NCBI GenBank assembly: GCA_947454705.1 | Contig: CANGKZ010000044.1 | Span: 1 to 39,533, forward strand | Reading direction: 5' to 3' | DNA length: 39,533 bases | Source of the DNA: Verrucomicrobiota bacterium | GTDB lineage: Bacteria; Verrucomicrobiota; Verrucomicrobiia; Limisphaerales; UBA9464 | Shown here: positions 15,893-24,143 of the stretch, in pieces | Layout: every line of letters begins with the position of its first letter | Numbering within the stretch: the stretch's first letter is position 1 | The notes under the pieces: generated by a model | The model's database searches: none | What the model was told of the DNA's origin: nothing | What the model saw: the letters and a program-made list of their open reading frames with translations, nothing else | Program-made: the position numbers and the translations under genes

Positions 15893-16246
15893 GTGAAACC
15901 GCCCCGCAAAATTCGCCGTCGCGTGGTTCTGGGGCTGGTTTTGTTCGCCGCGGTGCTGATCCCGTTTGTTGTCGGCCTGGTGAGCTTTGTTGAGGAGTTC
16001 GGCCGTGCGGAGAGTGTGAAGGGCTATTGGGCGAGTTTGCAGGAATTCGTGAAACAGCAGGGGCGCTACCCGAAGGATGAGGCGGAGATTGGTGCGTTCT
16101 TTCAGACTGTACCGGGCAAGGACCCGGTGGAGTATGTGGCACCTCACGACGCGAGTAGCGACGAAGTGGTGCTTTGGTGGAAGCAGAGGACGTTGTTCGG
16201 TGTGCAGGTCGGCGTCACCGAGTCGGGAAGGATTGTTAAGAAGTGA
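15893..16246 (+). CDS. Hypothetical single-helix anchored protein
   Basis: A 117-residue protein with a strongly basic N-terminus (KPPRKIRRR) and one hydrophobic helix (about residues 11-31), then a soluble domain with GYWASLQEFVKQQGRYPKDEAEIGAFF and VLWWKQRTLFGVQVGVTESG. The soluble part resembles the small periplasmic domain that follows a pilin-like helix in some verrucomicrobial proteins (a residue-level QGRYPKDEAEI), but a prepilin cleavage motif is absent. GTG start at 15893. Its stop overlaps a possible GTG start of the next gene by 4 nt, suggesting co-transcription. Confidence 0.55.
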   Translation: MKPPRKIRRRVVLGLVLFAAVLIPFVVGLVSFVEEFGRAESVKGYWASLQEFVKQQGRYPKDEAEIGAFFQTVPGKDPVEYVAPHDASSDEVVLWWKQRTLFGVQVGVTESGRIVKK

Positions 16247-16272
16247 AAACCGAGAAAACGGAGAAACACAAA

Positions 16273-16734
16273 ATGAGCAAAGTGACCCCATTCCTGATGT
16301 TCAACGACCAGCTCGAAGCGGCGATGGCGTTCTACACTTCCACCTTCCCGAATTCCGAGATCAAGAACGCCGCACGTAAGGGGGAGGATGGGCCGATCGT
16401 TTCCGCGGAGTTCGTCGTCGGTGGACAGTCCTTCATGGCCTACAATGGCGGCCCGTATTTCAAGTTCTCCGAAGGTTTCTCGCTCTTTGTGGACTGCGAA
16501 GACCAGAAGGAAGTGGACGAGTATTGGAACAAACTGGTTAGCGCGGGCGCGACGCCAGCACAGTGCGGATGGATCACCGATCCGTTCGGCGTGACGTGGC
16601 AGATCGTTCCCAAGCGATTCATGGAACTCATCGGCGACGAGAATCCAAAGAAGGTTCAGGCCGTGATGGAGGCGATGATGACCATGGTGAAACTCGATGT
16701 GGCTGGTCTGGAAAAAGCGTACAATGAGGCTTAG
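16273..16734 (+). CDS. PhnB-like VOC protein (3-dmu-9_3-mt fold)
   Basis: A 153-residue protein of the PhnB-like VOC group: VTPFLMFNDQLEAAMAFYTSTFPNSEI at the start, EFVVGGQSFMAYNGGP in the middle and CGWITDPFGVTWQIVPKRF near the end. These proteins are often misnamed demethylubiquinone methyltransferase; the fold is glyoxalase-like and the substrate unknown. ATG 16273 starts at the domain; a GTG at 16243 overlapping the previous stop would add ten charged residues. The C-terminal extension (about residues 115-153) is the usual helical tail of this subgroup. Confidence 0.85.
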   Translation: MSKVTPFLMFNDQLEAAMAFYTSTFPNSEIKNAARKGEDGPIVSAEFVVGGQSFMAYNGGPYFKFSEGFSLFVDCEDQKEVDEYWNKLVSAGATPAQCGWITDPFGVTWQIVPKRFMELIGDENPKKVQAVMEAMMTMVKLDVAGLEKAYNEA

Positions 16735-16823
16735 TGGACATGGGCGGTTCCAGCCGACTGCGAATGTCAGTGTCCGCATGCAACGGCGGGCTGCATCGCG
16801 GTAGCATTCGATTTTAAAATCCC

Positions 16824-17240
16824 ATGTTTATCAGTCCCTACGAGAAAGTTGGCGGCTTGGTTTGGGTGGCGCGAATGCTGGACAAGATCCGGTTGCGCGC
16901 CGGCGATCAGTTGCCGGAGGAATACCACGCCTACATGGGGCTGGGGTTTGATCGTCGCTGCGTGCGGTTTCTTGGGGTGACCTACCAGGCCTTGGTGGAA
17001 CGGGTCATTGCCGGCGGAACGGATGAGGAGATCCTTGAATGGTGCTTCGCCACGGGAACGCGACGCTCAGAGGACGAGATTCACGTCTGGAACGAGTACA
17101 TGATCAAGCGGGGTTGGCGTGACACCGACGCCCCACCGAACGACCTGCAGGAGTACAAAGAGAAATACGGACTTGGCCATCGTGCCGACGTTCTTACGTA
17201 TTTTGACTTCTATGAGGTGGACGAGGGCAGGAAGCCGTAG
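16824..17240 (+). CDS. DUF5069 family protein
   Basis: A 138-residue soluble protein that closely follows the DUF5069 pattern: SPYEKVGGLVWVARMLDKIRL, LPEEYHAYMGLGFDRRCVRFLGV, GGTDEEILEWCF, VWNEYMIKRGWRD. The family is frequent in Verrucomicrobiota and Planctomycetota and has no known function. Start ATG 16824; the length is typical of the family. It is the last of the plus-strand small-gene run before a repeat-rich spacer and the minus-strand metabolic genes. Confidence 0.85.
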   Translation: MFISPYEKVGGLVWVARMLDKIRLRAGDQLPEEYHAYMGLGFDRRCVRFLGVTYQALVERVIAGGTDEEILEWCFATGTRRSEDEIHVWNEYMIKRGWRDTDAPPNDLQEYKEKYGLGHRADVLTYFDFYEVDEGRKP

Positions 17241-17554
17241 CGAGCCGGGGCAGGGGGAGGTCGGAGATCGGAGATCGGAGATTCAAGATCGGTGGGAACC
17301 GCGGAGGCGCAGGGGCGCGGAGGAATTCGCAATTCTAAATGCTCAATTCAAAATGGAAAATGGGGGCGGTGATTGGGTTGAGAGCGTCCGGCCCAATGGA
17401 GGTGAGGGTAAGTTTTTGGAACCCGAGTGATCCGCCTCGTTCCCTCGGCGGCTACGCGGAGAAAGAAGCGACGCGGGAGATGAGCTTCATTCCACTCCTG
17501 CTTTCTTGCTTTCCAAATTCATCCCCTCCGGCGCTTTGGACTTTGGACTGGCGG
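17241..17554. repeat. Spacer with TCGGAGA array, VR-A half copy, TTTGGAC array
   Basis: Gene-free spacer between convergent genes. It holds three perfect TCGGAGA heptamers (17261-17281), the VR-A right half (17384-17455), a TTTCCTGC-type run with TTTCCAAATTCA (about 17495-17522) and two TTTGGAC heptamers (17535-17548). The order VR-A then TTTCCTGC run is the same as at 4424-4690. Confidence 0.7.
17384..17455. repeat. VR-A right-half copy (72 bp)
   Basis: Begins GCGTCCGGCCCAATGGA and ends with the VR-A terminal arm (TGATCCGCCTCGTTCCCTCG then GCGGCTAC). The left 120 bp of the full element is missing. The half begins at nearly the same internal point as the half at 28828-28901, so it may be a defined module. 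Confidence 0.75.
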
Positions 17555-18820
17555 CTACTTTCCGATCGTTCTCCAGCGCTTCGCTTTCAACTCCGAACGG
17601 GGGAGGCAGCCTTCCTCAGCCACGGTCACCGGAATTCTCAGCGCCAGGGCTGCCTGGAGTTTTTGTTCCAAAAATGAGGCATCTGCGGCCGGGGCTTCCA
17701 CTTCGAGGGAGAGTTCCGGCATCGGGTTGCGATGGTCGAGGGTGACGCGGTATTCGCCGATCCCGGGGACGCTTCGCACGAGTTCCTCGATCGCGGTGGG
17801 ATACACATTCACCCCGCGGATGATCACCATGTCGTCGATCCGACCCAGGATGCCGCCGACCAGAATCAATCCGTGTTTGGGGTCGCGTCGTGCGATGACG
17901 CGATCGCCCGTCCGATATCGGATCAACGGGGAGGCGGTGCGGCGCAGGGTGGTGAGCACCAGTTCTCCGGGCTGGCCTTCGGCGACGGGTTGGCCGGTCG
18001 CGGGATCGATGACCTCGGCGTAAAAACTGTCTTCGAGCACGCGCAGGATTCCCGGTTCGTCGGGAACTTCATGCGTGACCGGGCCGACTTCGGTCATGCC
18101 GTGATGATCGAACACGGCGGCGCCGTTCCAGGCGCGTCGGATCTGTTCCCGCGTGGACGGAATGCTCCCGCCGGGTTCGCCGGCGACTAAAATGGTGCGG
18201 ACGCGGTTGCGATCGGTTCCCGGATGTTCGGCGGCGAGGACGGATCCGAGGTGCAGCGCGTAGGTGGGGGTGCAGCAGAGCACGTTGCAGCCGTTCTCGA
18301 GCAGCACGCGGGCGCGCAGGCTGGTGCTCATGCCGCCGCCGGCGATGCCCATGCAGCCGAGTCGTTGCGCGGCTTCAAAGGCGAGCCAGAAGCCAAGGAA
18401 CGGACCAAAGCTGAAGGCGAAGAACACGCTGTCGCCCGGCTTCACCCCGGCCGCCTGAAACACCTTCACCCAGTCGTCCACCATGCCCGACCAACTTTCC
18501 GGAGTGTCGAGCCAGCGCATCGGGGAGCCGGTGGTCCCGCTCGTTTGGTGGCACCGCGTGTAGCGCGCCAACGGTTCTGAGAGATTCGTGCCGTAGGGCG
18601 GATTCGCGGCCTGGTCAGCGACGAGTTCCGCCTTGGCGGTGAAGGGGAACCGCGCGGCGAAATCGGCGGGAGAGGACGGGACGGAGCTGCATCCCACCGC
18701 GGCAAATTTGCGTCCGTAGAACGGATTGACCGCGGTGGTGTGCGGGAGCAATCGGCACAGTGAATCCCAAGAGGCAGGGGGAATTCCCTGCATCAGAGTT
18801 GGTGCGGAGAGGTCCGCCAC
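17555..18820 (-). CDS. Phenylacetate-CoA ligase (PaaK) family adenylating enzyme
   Basis: A 421-residue ANL-superfamily enzyme of the PaaK type, which activates aryl or other carboxylic acids with ATP and CoA. The AMP-binding P-loop TSGTTGSP is at residues 93-100, an HHGMTEVGP block at 239-247, the ATP-binding YRTGD at 302-306, and GRIDDMVIIRGVNVYP at 326-341 opens the C-terminal domain. Length is near the family norm (about 430). The substrate cannot be told from sequence; no phenylacetyl-CoA epoxidase genes are nearby. It lies 27 bp after the membrane-protein gene ending at 18848, same strand, so the two probably form an operon. Its 3' end abuts TTTGGAC repeats. Confidence 0.85.
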   Translation of the reverse strand: MADLSAPTLMQGIPPASWDSLCRLLPHTTAVNPFYGRKFAAVGCSSVPSSPADFAARFPFTAKAELVADQAANPPYGTNLSEPLARYTRCHQTSGTTGSPMRWLDTPESWSGMVDDWVKVFQAAGVKPGDSVFFAFSFGPFLGFWLAFEAAQRLGCMGIAGGGMSTSLRARVLLENGCNVLCCTPTYALHLGSVLAAEHPGTDRNRVRTILVAGEPGGSIPSTREQIRRAWNGAAVFDHHGMTEVGPVTHEVPDEPGILRVLEDSFYAEVIDPATGQPVAEGQPGELVLTTLRRTASPLIRYRTGDRVIARRDPKHGLILVGGILGRIDDMVIIRGVNVYPTAIEELVRSVPGIGEYRVTLDHRNPMPELSLEVEAPAADASFLEQKLQAALALRIPVTVAEEGCLPRSELKAKRWRTIGK

Positions 18821-18847
18821 GGTGGGCCGGGGGAAGCGTCAGCCCGG

Positions 18848-19423
18848 TCAGGCGACGCGGCCGGAGGTGCCGCCGGCCTTCGCGGGGGCGGACGCGGTGG
18901 TGGGCTTCTTGACCGGCACGGCGGCGGGCTTGAAGCGGGTCACGAGTGCGCCGCCGACGAGCGCCAGCACGATGCCGACATAGAAGGCCGGATTGACGGT
19001 GCCGAAGTTGATCTTGTCGCGGTCGATGTAGAGACCGACGAGCGCGTTGATGACCGGCGCGCCACCGAAGACGATGGCCATGACTTCTGGCGGTTTACCA
19101 TTGGCTCCGAAGGCAAGGAGACATCCGAACGCACCCACGGCGCCTGCGATGCCGGCGATCAGCGACCAGGTCATGCCGGTGCCGGTGTATCCGCTGAAGG
19201 CGACACCCTTCGACATGAGCAGGAAGAGCGGGGCGAGCACGGCGGTGAGGAAGTAGGCGATGCCAACGAAGAGGAACGCCTTGTAGCGACCGTTGATCGG
19301 GTCAGCCATGAACACCTGTCCCTTGTGGAGCAGGATGCCATAGACGCCCCACGAGAAAACGGTGAGGAAGGTGAAGGCCAGCCAGGTGTTTCCAGGTGCA
19401 GCGGTGCCGGTCGCAGAATTCAT
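18848..19423 (-). CDS. EamA-like multi-helix membrane protein
   Basis: A 191-residue integral membrane protein with about five hydrophobic segments (about 12-32, 49-70, 86-106, 113-131, 145-163) and an Ala/Lys/Pro-rich C-terminal tail. FSWGVYGILLHKGQ, and FGGAPVINALVGLY near the end, resemble half-size drug/metabolite transporter (EamA) repeats and a related membrane family found in Planctomycetota and Verrucomicrobiota. Transport is inferred, not shown. ATG 19423 chosen; the upstream in-frame ATG at 19489 adds 22 polar residues. First gene of a probable two-gene operon with the PaaK-like ligase. Confidence 0.6.
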   Translation of the reverse strand: MNSATGTAAPGNTWLAFTFLTVFSWGVYGILLHKGQVFMADPINGRYKAFLFVGIAYFLTAVLAPLFLLMSKGVAFSGYTGTGMTWSLIAGIAGAVGAFGCLLAFGANGKPPEVMAIVFGGAPVINALVGLYIDRDKINFGTVNPAFYVGIVLALVGGALVTRFKPAAVPVKKPTTASAPAKAGGTSGRVA

Positions 19424-19548
19424 ACGTGTGCGGATGATACGGTTGGTTTCATTTCCGGCAACCGGATTGTCGGGAGAGGGGCGGGGCAATTAAAAATGCC
19501 AAATGAAAAATGAAAAATGGGGGCGGTTGGACTTGGATCCCCGGCTTC
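19424..19548. repeat. AAATGAA heptamer array
   Basis: The spacer upstream of the EamA-like gene includes tandem AAATGAA heptamers at 19501-19519 (2.7 copies), ending 29 bp before the VR-A element. Any promoter for the minus-strand operon should lie between 19424 and about 19500, but no clear box was identified. Confidence 0.6.
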
Positions 19549-19740
19549 GTAGCCGCCGAGGGGACGAGGCGGATCACCCCAGGCCACCGAGTAGTCGTCG
19601 CTCAATTGGGCGTGCTCTGCTTGGTAAATTGACGGCTTCAAACCACCCTGCAAGCGATTCGACTTCGCACGTCCGGCCCAATGGAGGCGCGGGTGAAATT
19701 CTCGGGCCCGGCTGATCCGCCTCGTTCCCTCGGCGGCTAC
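19549..19740. repeat. VR-A palindromic element, full copy 2 (192 bp)
   Basis: Starts GTAGCCGCCGAGGGGACGAG and ends CCCTCGGCGGCTAC. It is the same 192-bp length as 4424-4615, with well conserved ends and a more diverged centre, the pattern expected when the paired ends are what matters. It is followed by GAAGACAGAATGC, matched after the half copy at 28901 (GAAGCCCGAATGC). Confidence 0.8.
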
Positions 19741-19767
19741 GAAGACAGAATGCGCCGCGGTTCGACC

Positions 19768-19781
19768 TTTGGACTTTGGAC
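19768..19781. repeat. TTTGGAC pair beside the dehydratase 3' end
   Basis: Two tandem TTTGGAC heptamers, 7 bp from the stop of the xylonate dehydratase-like gene. The spacing from VR-A (about 28 bp) resembles the layout at 28901-28956. Confidence 0.65.
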
Positions 19782-19787
19782 GTTCCC

Positions 19788-21734
19788 TCAGTTCCCAAGC
19801 TTCGCCGTGACCGCGTCGGCGTCGTACACGCAGCCGCCCCAGGGGCCGCCGCTGATGGCTTGGAGCGCGGCCCAGAGACGGGTGTCGTCGGGGAGGTCGG
19901 GATGCGGCGCAAGGTCCGGATGCGCAGTCCGGCCCGCCAGGACGGTGGCTCCTTCCTCGGGTGAGAACGTCCGATCGCCTTCGCCCACGAGGTCCACGGT
20001 TCCGGTGAGGTTCACTCGGTCCACGATCAGACGAATGCGATCACCATTCCGCAGCCGGCCGATTGGTCCGCCCGCGAGGGCTTCGGGTCCGATGTGTCCC
20101 ACACACGCGCCGGTGCTCACGCCGCTGAATCGCGCGTCGGTGATCAAGGCCACGTGCTTGCCGAAGGGCAGATGTTTCAGGGCACTGGTAAGCTGGTAGG
20201 TTTCCTCCATTCCGGTGCCCATCGGGCCTGCGCCCATCAGCACCAGCACGTCGCCGGCGTGGATTGCATCTTTTTTGATCGCCGCGATGGCGGCCTTCTC
20301 GGTGACGAACACCTTGGCCGGACCTTCGTGACGGTACACGCCATCGGCATCGACCACGGTGGGATCGATGCTGGTCGATTTAATCACCGATCCCTGCGGG
20401 GCGAGATTTCCAGTGGGGAAAGTGACGGTGCTGGTGAGGTTCCGCGCGCGGGCTTGCGCAGGCGGGAGGATCACATCGTCGGGATTCACGCCGTCCTTCG
20501 AAACCAGCAGTTCGCGGAACCGGCTGCGTCGTTCGCTGGTTTCCCACGCCGACAGCACGTCGCCGAGCCGGTGCCCGGTCACGGTCAACACTTCCAGGTC
20601 GAGCAGTCCCAGCGCGCGCAGGTGGAGCATCACTTCTGGTACACCGCCGGCGAGGAATGCGCGCACGGTGGGGTGGTGGATTGGGCCGTTGGGGAGAACG
20701 CTGACGAGCCGCGGGGTCGCTCGATTGACGGCGGCCCAATCGTCCACGGTGGGGCGACGGAGTTTTGAGGCGTGGGCGATGGCTGGGATGTGGAGCAGCA
20801 GGTTGGTGGAGCCGCCGAAGGCCGCGTGAACAGTCATGGCGTTGCGAATGCTGGCGTCGGTGAGGAGGTCGCGCGTGCGGAGCTTGGCCTGATCGAGATC
20901 CACGAGGGCGCGGGCGGATTGGACCGCGAGTTCGCGCCACACGGGTTGACCGCTCGGGGCGAGGGCGGAGTGGGGCAGGGCGAGTCCGAGGGCTTCGGCC
21001 ACCACCTGCGCGGTCGCTGCGGTGCCGAGGAACTGGCATCCGCCTCCCGGACTCGCGCAGGCGCGGCATCCGAGATCGGCGGCTTCTTCGAGCGAGATCA
21101 ACCCGTGCGCGAACCGTGCGCCGAGGGTCTGGATCTTGCCGGCGTCTTCACCGCTCTCCGGCGGCAGCGTGACTCCGCCGGGGACGATCACCGTGGGCAG
21201 ATCGGGCGTTCCGGCGAGAGCCATGAGCATGGCTGGCAGGCCCTTGTCGCAGGTGGCGATTCCCAGCACGCCGCGCCGGGTGGGGAGGGATCGAATGAGG
21301 CGTCGGAACACGATCGCGGCATCGTTTCGATAGGGCAGCGAATCGAACATGCCGGTGGTGCCTTGGGTGCGTCCATCGCAGGGATCGGACACGTAACCGG
21401 CGAAGGGAAGGGTCTTGCGGGCGCGGAATTCCTGCGCGGCGGTGCGGACGAGTTCGCTGATTTCCCAGTGCCCGGTGTGGTAGCCCAGCGCGATCGGCGC
21501 GCCATCGGGCGCACGCAGTCCGCCCTGGGTGCTGAGAATGAGGAAGGAATCGCGGCCCAGTTCTGCGGGGTTCCAACCCATGCCGGCATTCTGGGACAAA
21601 CCAAAGAGATCGCCGCTGGGGCGGTTCAACAGCAGGTCCTCGGTGAGCGGGAGCTTGCCCTTGGGGCCTGCGGCGCGGGTTTGCAGATCGTAGATGTCGT
21701 CGGCGGTGGCGCGAAAGCTGTCGGCTGGAGTCAC
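19788..21734 (-). CDS. D-xylonate dehydratase, YjhG/YagF type (IlvD/Edd family)
   Basis: An Fe-S dehydratase that removes water from sugar acids, most likely D-xylonate to 2-keto-3-deoxyxylonate. It follows E. coli YjhG/YagF almost throughout: [88 protein letters not shown]. From the GTG start at 21734 (648 residues) the likely cluster ligands are C119, C162 and C233. The start is uncertain: the frame stays open to 21941, but residues read upstream of about 21790 come from TTTCCTGC/AAATTCA-type repeats, so GTG 21734 or a nearby unusual start is favoured. No xylose dehydrogenase or lactonase is adjacent. Confidence 0.85.
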   Translation of the reverse strand: MTPADSFRATADDIYDLQTRAAGPKGKLPLTEDLLLNRPSGDLFGLSQNAGMGWNPAELGRDSFLILSTQGGLRAPDGAPIALGYHTGHWEISELVRTAAQEFRARKTLPFAGYVSDPCDGRTQGTTGMFDSLPYRNDAAIVFRRLIRSLPTRRGVLGIATCDKGLPAMLMALAGTPDLPTVIVPGGVTLPPESGEDAGKIQTLGARFAHGLISLEEAADLGCRACASPGGGCQFLGTAATAQVVAEALGLALPHSALAPSGQPVWRELAVQSARALVDLDQAKLRTRDLLTDASIRNAMTVHAAFGGSTNLLLHIPAIAHASKLRRPTVDDWAAVNRATPRLVSVLPNGPIHHPTVRAFLAGGVPEVMLHLRALGLLDLEVLTVTGHRLGDVLSAWETSERRSRFRELLVSKDGVNPDDVILPPAQARARNLTSTVTFPTGNLAPQGSVIKSTSIDPTVVDADGVYRHEGPAKVFVTEKAAIAAIKKDAIHAGDVLVLMGAGPMGTGMEETYQLTSALKHLPFGKHVALITDARFSGVSTGACVGHIGPEALAGGPIGRLRNGDRIRLIVDRVNLTGTVDLVGEGDRTFSPEEGATVLAGRTAHPDLAPHPDLPDDTRLWAALQAISGGPWGGCVYDADAVTAKLGN

Positions 21735-22048
21735 GCCGCAAGAAAACCCGAGCCGGGCCGGGGAATCCAGCTTCGCGAAAACTTCGAACGGCAGGAGAGG
21801 GTGAATTTGGAAGGCAGGAAAACAGGCCCGAGAGGGAAGGCAAAAGGTCATAGGAAAAAGGTAAAAGTGAAATGGGACCAATCGCCGCAACTTGAAGCCC
21901 CCATCTCTTATGCGTCTCGGCGGTTGTCGGTCCCCCTTCAACGCTTCAACCGTTTTTACTCTTCAACTGCCGCCTGCGAATTCAACCCTTCAACACCAGC
22001 TCCTCACTTGATCCGTTTTCGGGCGCGGGGTTTGATGGGCGGGTCCTC
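21735..22048. repeat. Repeat-rich divergent spacer
   Basis: The minus strand of about 21785-21850 reads as the TTTCCTGC-type run followed by CCAAATTCACCC. Period-8 TTCAACNN units occur at 21937-21952, 21962-21969 and 21981-21996. The spacer separates the divergent dehydratase and esterase genes, so it should hold both promoters, but no clear boxes stand out. Confidence 0.6.
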
Positions 22049-22930
22049 ATGAAATTCCTCGCCGCTGTTCTCGCCATGCTTTCGTTCACCTCGCTGTTGC
22101 GCGCTGCAGTGCTGCCCGAGTTCCCGCTCTGGCCCGACGGCGCCCCGGGCGCGCTCGGCACCGGGACGAACGACATCCCCACGCTCACGCCCTACATTGC
22201 CGATCCTTCGATCGCCACCGGCGCCTGCGTGGTGGTGTGCCCCGGCGGCGGCTATGGCGGACTGGCCTCCCACGAGGGGCCGGACTACGCACTCTTTCTG
22301 AACAAGCACGGCGTGACCGCCTTTGTACTGAAGTACCGCCTCGGCAGCCACGGGTATCGGCATCCCATCATGCTCAACGACGCCGCGCGCGCCGTTCGCG
22401 TGGTCCGCAGCCGTTGGGGTGAGTACAAGCTGGATCCGCGCCGCATCGGCATCATGGGATCCAGCGCAGGCGGGCATCTGGCCTCGACGTTGCTGACCCA
22501 CTTCGACCTCGGAAACGCCGAAGCCAAGGACCCGGTGGACCGCGTGAGCTCGCGTCCCGACCTGGGAATTCTCTGCTATCCGGTGATCACCATGGAGGCA
22601 TACGGCCACACCGGTTCCCGCGATAATCTGTTGGGCAAGTTTCCGTCGGCGGAATTGATTCACCTGCTCTCGAATGAAAAGCAGGTGTCCCCCGGAACTC
22701 CTCCGACCTTCCTCTGGCACACGGTGGAAGACCAGGCAGTGCCGGTGCGCAATTCGCTCGAGTTTGCCTCAGCCCTTCAGCGCAGCGGTGTGTCCTTCGA
22801 CCTCCATATCTATCAGCAGGGCCGCCACGGAATCGGCCTGCAGGCCAAGCCGCCGGGCTTTGAGAATCCGCACCCTTGGGCGCTGGATCTCGTGTACTGG
22901 CTGAAGGTGCAGGGGTTCGTGAAGCGCTGA
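22049..22930 (+). CDS. Exported alpha/beta hydrolase, acetylesterase-like
   Basis: A 293-residue secreted esterase-type hydrolase with a signal peptide (about residues 1-20, ending LLRAA). The oxyanion-hole block VVVCPGGGYGGLASHEG is at 61-77, the nucleophile motif GSSAG gives S139, and D228 (HTVEDQAVP) and H260 (QGRHGIG) complete the triad. This matches the BD-FAE/acetyl-xylan-esterase-like group acting on acyl groups of plant polysaccharides or small esters. Together with the divergently placed xylonate dehydratase it hints at pentose or hemicellulose use (inference). ATG 22049. Confidence 0.85.
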   Translation: MKFLAAVLAMLSFTSLLRAAVLPEFPLWPDGAPGALGTGTNDIPTLTPYIADPSIATGACVVVCPGGGYGGLASHEGPDYALFLNKHGVTAFVLKYRLGSHGYRHPIMLNDAARAVRVVRSRWGEYKLDPRRIGIMGSSAGGHLASTLLTHFDLGNAEAKDPVDRVSSRPDLGILCYPVITMEAYGHTGSRDNLLGKFPSAELIHLLSNEKQVSPGTPPTFLWHTVEDQAVPVRNSLEFASALQRSGVSFDLHIYQQGRHGIGLQAKPPGFENPHPWALDLVYWLKVQGFVKR

Positions 22931-22934
22931 ACCT

Positions 22935-22985
22935 GCCCGCGAGGCGGGCCGGGCAATTTACAATTTTTAATTTAAAATTTTAAAT
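22935..22985. terminator. Probable bidirectional terminator between convergent genes
   Basis: GCCCGC (22935-22940) and GCGGGC (22944-22949) form a tight 6-bp stem with a GAG loop. They are followed by an AT-rich stretch with runs of A and T usable from both strands, reaching the stop of the minus-strand gene at 22980. Position between convergent stops fits a shared terminator. Confidence 0.45.
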
Positions 22986-23381
22986 GGACCGGGGGAGCAT
23001 CGAGACGTGGGCGGAGACCACGCGCCAGCCTTCCGGGAATCGACGCCAGAATTGACTCTGTCGGCCATGGACCTCCGGCGCACCGGTTCCATTTCCGCCG
23101 CGCATGAATTCGACCGTCACGGATCCGGTGTCTGTACCGAACGTGACAATGTCCCGACGGAGCGTCGTGCGCGCGAGCCCCACCGCCGGACGCGCCTTGC
23201 GGAAGGCTTCGATCTCCGCAGTGCCGTGGAGGTTTTCCGTCGCGCCAAATCGGACCACATGCGGTGAATCCCAGAACAGCTCCTGCAGCACAGGAACGTC
23301 GTTCGACACGAGCGCGGCTTCGTATCGATCGGAGGCGTGGGTGAGTTCCGCCACGACGGAGGGAAGATTGATGTCGGACAT
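22980..23381 (-). CDS. HpxZ/AtzH-like (NTF2-fold) protein
   Basis: A 133-residue protein matching the AtzH-like/HpxZ family: LPSVVAELTHASDRYEAALVSND, LFWDSPHVVRFGATENLHG, FRKARPAVGLARTTLRRDIVTFG, WRRFPEGWRVVSAHVS. HpxZ lies in oxalurate/urate catabolism gene sets; AtzH-like proteins in amidase clusters. No amidase is adjacent here. The compact NTF2-like fold suggests small-molecule binding or an accessory role. ATG 23381 is used because the family begins just before LPSVV; 23420 is an alternative. Divergent from the dioxygenase gene with about 100 bp between starts. Confidence 0.8.
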   Translation of the reverse strand: MSDINLPSVVAELTHASDRYEAALVSNDVPVLQELFWDSPHVVRFGATENLHGTAEIEAFRKARPAVGLARTTLRRDIVTFGTDTGSVTVEFMRGGNGTGAPEVHGRQSQFWRRFPEGWRVVSAHVSMLPRSI

Positions 23382-23480
23382 CGTGCAGGAATTGAACCGC
23401 CCCTCCGCCTCCCCGGGCAATGCTTGATCTTGGTCCCGCTTCGGTTGACCTTCCGTTGAACGCCTTCCCGATCATCTCTT

Positions 23481-24143
23481 ATGAACCTTTATCTGCCTTC
23501 GCCCGAACGTCGTCGATTCCTCAAAGGTCTCGCGTTCACAGCATCTCTGTTCGCGGTTCCGGGCGCGTATGCGGAGCAGCTCTTTCGCACGCCGGCGCAG
23601 ACCGAGGGACCGTTCTATCCCGATCATCTCCCGCTCGACACCGACAATGACTTGATCGTGCTGAACAACAGCCTGACGCCCGCTGCGGGGGTGGTGACGT
23701 ATCTGAGCGGACGCGTGTTGGATGCCCGGGGCAATCCGGTCAGGGATGCGCTTGTGGAGATCTGGCAGGCCGATGCCAACGGCGTGTACCTGCACACGGG
23801 CAGCGACGGCGGATCCAAGCGCGACAAGCAATTCCAGGGCTTTGGTCGGTTCCTTACCGGGAGTTCCGGGGAGTATCTTTTTCGGACCATCAAGCCGGTT
23901 CCGTATCCGGGCCGGGCTCCCCACATCCACGTGAAGGTGAAGCGCGGCGGCAAGGATTTGCTGACCACGCAGTGTTACATCCAGGGGCATCCGCAAAACG
24001 CCAAGGACGGAATCTGGAAGGAACTCAAGGGCCCGAAGGAGCAGGCTGCATTGACGCTCCCCTTTGTCCCGCTCAAGGGCGGGCGTGTAGGAGAATTGAC
24101 GGCGAAGTTCAATTTGGTGCTCGGAGTGACGCCGGAGGGGTGA
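23481..24143 (+). CDS. Tat-exported intradiol ring-cleavage dioxygenase
   Basis: A 220-residue protein of the protocatechuate 3,4-dioxygenase/catechol 1,2-dioxygenase fold. The N-terminus has a twin-arginine signal (ERRRFLKGLAFTASLF, cleavage likely near AYA-E at about 31). The four Fe(III) ligands are recognisable: Y103 (NGVYLH), Y142 (PYPGRAPHIHV), H148 and H150. WQADANG and GEYLFRTIKPVPYPGRAPH are family landmarks. Export sets it apart from classic cytoplasmic enzymes of the beta-ketoadipate route; substrates may be extracellular catechols or lignin-derived aromatics. No downstream pathway genes are adjacent. Confidence 0.85.
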   Translation: MNLYLPSPERRRFLKGLAFTASLFAVPGAYAEQLFRTPAQTEGPFYPDHLPLDTDNDLIVLNNSLTPAAGVVTYLSGRVLDARGNPVRDALVEIWQADANGVYLHTGSDGGSKRDKQFQGFGRFLTGSSGEYLFRTIKPVPYPGRAPHIHVKVKRGGKDLLTTQCYIQGHPQNAKDGIWKELKGPKEQAALTLPFVPLKGGRVGELTAKFNLVLGVTPEG

